Shown piece by piece: positions 15,401 through 15,468 of a stretch of DNA of 15,468 bases (positions are counted from its first letter, which is position 1; each line of letters starts with the position of its first letter). The stretch covers positions 1 to 15,468 of the forward strand of contig JACQWN010000114.1 of assembly GCA_016209245.1 (NCBI GenBank), read 5' to 3'. The position numbers and the translations under genes are program-made. The stretch is from Bacteroidia bacterium. Lineage in GTDB: Bacteria > Bacteroidota > Bacteroidia > Bacteroidales > BM523. The notes beneath the pieces were generated by a model, which saw nothing but the letters and a program-made list of their open reading frames with translations, searched no databases and had not been told where the DNA came from.

Positions 15401-15468
15401 AAACGACGGCTGGAACACTACAGTAGCAAAACAAATTGTCGCCTTTGACCCTTACGACCAAAACACTT
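12414..15468 (+). CDS. Eco57I-like adenine-specific DNA methyltransferase / type IIG-like protein interrupted in frame by REP and RAYT sequences, 3' end outside window
   Basis: The frame is open from ATG 12414 to the window end (1018 residues seen). The N-terminal ~490 residues match the non-catalytic front part of Eco57I-type restriction-modification proteins (FFIGIIDDSVF, NGGLFDCLD, LDPELLGKVFENLLASYN). The helix before the catalytic domain is GSFYTPREIVNYMVDESLLEYL (from residue 494). Motif I is DPACGSGAFPMGIL (from 803), followed by YLIENCIYGMDIQPIATQIAKLRFF. The NPPY motif must lie beyond the edge. Between residues 516 and 767 the family sequence is interrupted by a 250-residue translated REP/RAYT insert, and near residues 132-152 by a second, smaller REP insert (ALVLKYG | insert | IISLAISER). 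It starts 3 bp after the DUF1016 stop and is probably the modification, or combined modification and restriction, subunit partnered with the PLD-helicase. Whether it can still methylate with the insert is unknown. Confidence 0.87.
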   Translation, partial: MNLSIFNTTILFEAATNLFQQLGIKLNSNTAESLPVKDLLRQHYKDNDTFKAIDKTFFIGIIDDSVFQQTGMFNEKYSYRQALEQADKNYDGLMLFALQLSKYPTRTEISELTRAFNRISQKMPVALVLKYGVRSILTSEEKSIQGIPASDQENEAIISLAISERFKYKDNWRQGEKAGKVIILRDIHTQTTHAGHKRILLDLVKPVGVSNYIQLHEHWLQVLDVSILNKKFFQELANWYFWAMDIVQFPDDIEKKKEIRNAVNLIRLITRVIFIWFIKEKKLVPANLFRKEFLEKTIKNFNKNNKDQNYYLAILQNLFFGTLNQKIDEREFAEDHNKFNKLDQGVKNKFRYPEKFRISKDEVKKIFQDVPFLNGGLFDCLDKFDEEKLEKGKKEQVFVDGFTRVLGKQPIVPDYLFFSEEREVDLNEYYGTKSKAYKAMGLVNLLESYKFTIAENTPLEEEIALDPELLGKVFENLLASYNPETQTTARKQTGSFYTPREIVNYMVDESLLEYLKSVASIPADEDSPASIPADGFFNPYNEISIHHGNLPHWQQEEVFYFITFRLADSIPSEKVEQLKTERELWLKKHAKTEGSKYSKEELKEYYRLFSERVENWLNAGYGSCVLKDKKVAKIVADALLHFNNQRYFLDKWVIMPNHIHVLVKPFKEFALPDILHSWKSFTANVINKLLNKKGQLWMHESYDHIVRNEKSLLAIRNYIRQNPVKANLTLPDCAQSWINSPSNILVGGNTTTRSNDASGTLDASDTFENRLRDLFSYSENPNPFNEKETEILIEAINKAKILDPACGSGAFPMGILHKLVYVLGRLDKDNVRWRELQKRKAIQDTEKAFNMGDVKQREEKLIEINENFENHASDYGRKLYLIENCIYGMDIQPIATQIAKLRFFISLVVDQKEKPGATNRGIKPLPNLETKFVAANTLIGLDKPQQLVLRNPEIEKKENELKELRHKYFSATTRKEKLQYQKQDKKLREEISILLVNDGWNTTVAKQIVAFDPYDQNT
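12807..12832 (+). repeat. REP palindrome 1 in methyltransferase gene
   Basis: GGTG is followed by a perfect 9-bp stem TCAGAAGTA / TACTTCTGA closed by the loop TCCT (12820-12823). It is in frame and encodes residues around VRSILTSE. The design (GGTG or AGTN, 9-nt arm, TCNY loop) is shared with the palindromes flanking the RAYT domain. Confidence 0.7.
12840..12865 (+). repeat. REP palindrome 2 (degenerate) in methyltransferase gene
   Basis: AGTA, left arm TACAAGGCA, loop TCCC, right arm TGCTTCTGA. Only 5 of 9 arm positions pair, but tetranucleotide, loop and right arm keep the family design and spacing. It is placed 33 bp (11 codons) after palindrome 1, so both stay in frame. Confidence 0.5.
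13962..13987 (+). repeat. REP palindrome 3, left side of RAYT
   Basis: AGTG, then TCGCCAGCA, loop TCCC (13975-13978) and TGCTGACGA. Eight of nine arm positions pair, with one C/A mismatch. Palindrome 4 is a near-identical direct repeat 30 bp further on. Confidence 0.75.
13992..14017 (+). repeat. REP palindrome 4, left side of RAYT
   Basis: AGTC, then CCGCCAGCA, loop TCCC (14005-14008) and TGCTGACGG. The same C/A mismatch as in palindrome 3 is kept, while the outermost pair has changed from T-A to C-G, a compensatory change that keeps the stem. The RAYT domain begins directly after it. Confidence 0.75.
14019..14630 (+). CDS. RAYT (REP-associated tyrosine transposase, Y1/HUH) domain, translated as part of the methyltransferase frame
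   Basis: About 204 residues match the IS200-like Y1 transposase family of the REP-associated type. They open with NPYNEISIHHGNLPHW and FYFITFRLADSIPSEKVEQL, then ERVENWLNAGYGSCVL and the HUH motif in MPNHIHVLVKP (bases from 14376). ILHSWKSFTANVINKLL, LWMHESYDHIVRNEKSL and the candidate nucleophile Tyr (codon 14565, in RNYIRQNPVKANL) complete the domain. These enzymes nick single-stranded DNA at REP hairpins. No residue loss, frameshift or stop is visible. There is no in-frame ATG near the domain's start (the first inside is the Met of MPNH) and no stop at its end; it exists only within the frame 12414-15468. The domain call is strong. Whether it folds and acts as a fusion, or is inert, is unknown. 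Confidence 0.85.
14631..14656 (+). repeat. REP palindrome 5, right side of RAYT
   Basis: AGTC, then a perfect 9-bp stem CCTCCAACA / TGTTGGAGG with loop TCCT (14644-14647). It begins immediately after the last RAYT codon I assign. Confidence 0.75.
14668..14693 (-). repeat. REP palindrome 6, inverted, right side of RAYT
   Basis: Read on the - strand: AGTC, then CCCGAAGCA, loop TCAT and TGCTTCGGG, a perfect 9-bp stem. The tetranucleotide lies on the - strand 5' side, which fixes the orientation as opposite to palindromes 3 to 5, giving the head-to-head pair typical of BIMEs. Confidence 0.7.
14696..14711 (-). repeat. half REP, inverted, at right edge of the insert
   Basis: Read on the - strand: AGTA, TCGGAAGCA, TCC, after which the second arm is missing and the sequence enters the neighbouring REP. 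The AGTA at 14708-14711 is the last sequence before methyltransferase homology resumes, so this half unit marks the element's right boundary. Confidence 0.55.

Noticed and set aside
8104..15468. Calling the right-hand operon DISARM.
   Set aside because: The PLD, helicase and adenine methyltransferase parts are reminiscent, but no DUF1998 (DrmB) or DrmA gene is visible and PLD is fused to the helicase.

Overview
The window is 15.5 kb of A+T-rich DNA with every supported gene on the + strand. It most likely comes from an anaerobic member of the Bacteroidota. The pointers are two TAnnTTTG-type -7 promoter boxes (near 2233 and 4950), almost no Shine-Dalgarno sequences, lipoprotein signal peptides, and a large HdrA-type flavo-iron-sulfur protein typical of anaerobes. 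This assignment is inference; there is no rRNA, tRNA or housekeeping gene to confirm it.

Region 1 (1-1557) is a tight three-gene run: the end of an OmpA/MotB-like protein, a lipoprotein with a retropepsin-like aspartic protease domain, and a lipoprotein staphylococcal-type nuclease. Region 2 (1584-2261) is a Bro-N family protein that loses its family C-terminus at codon 183. At that exact point begins a 37-bp sequence repeated, 33/37 identical, at the 5' end of hdrA about 2.9 kb downstream. Region 3 (2262-4902) is a type II restriction-modification pair: an SPPY-type DNA methyltransferase and a TdeIII-family endonuclease, separated by small ORFs. Region 4 (4999-8088) is an orphan 1029-aa hdrA, clearly richer in G+C in its middle than its neighbours. 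Region 5 (8104-15468) follows hdrA after 15 bp. It is a second restriction-type operon: a PLD-SNF2 helicase, an N-terminally shortened DUF1016/YhcG nuclease, and an Eco57I-like methyltransferase running off the window end.

The most striking content is inside the last gene. A 750-bp REP/RAYT element (13962-14711) lies in frame within the methyltransferase, between the GSFYTP segment and motif I (DPACGSG). It carries an apparently intact Y1/HUH transposase domain (HIH, catalytic-type Tyr) bracketed by short palindromes. All follow one design: an AGTN or GGTG tetranucleotide, a 9-nt stem arm, a TCNY loop, and the second arm. Two more such palindromes are inserted in frame near codon 133 of the same gene. 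A different pair of palindromes is inserted in frame in the DUF1016 gene. These REPs are therefore translated.

Taken together this is a defence/accessory island with two restriction systems, a redox gene lodged between them, and active-looking REP colonisation of the restriction genes. Whether the hdrA and the fused RAYT do anything for defence cannot be told from sequence alone.
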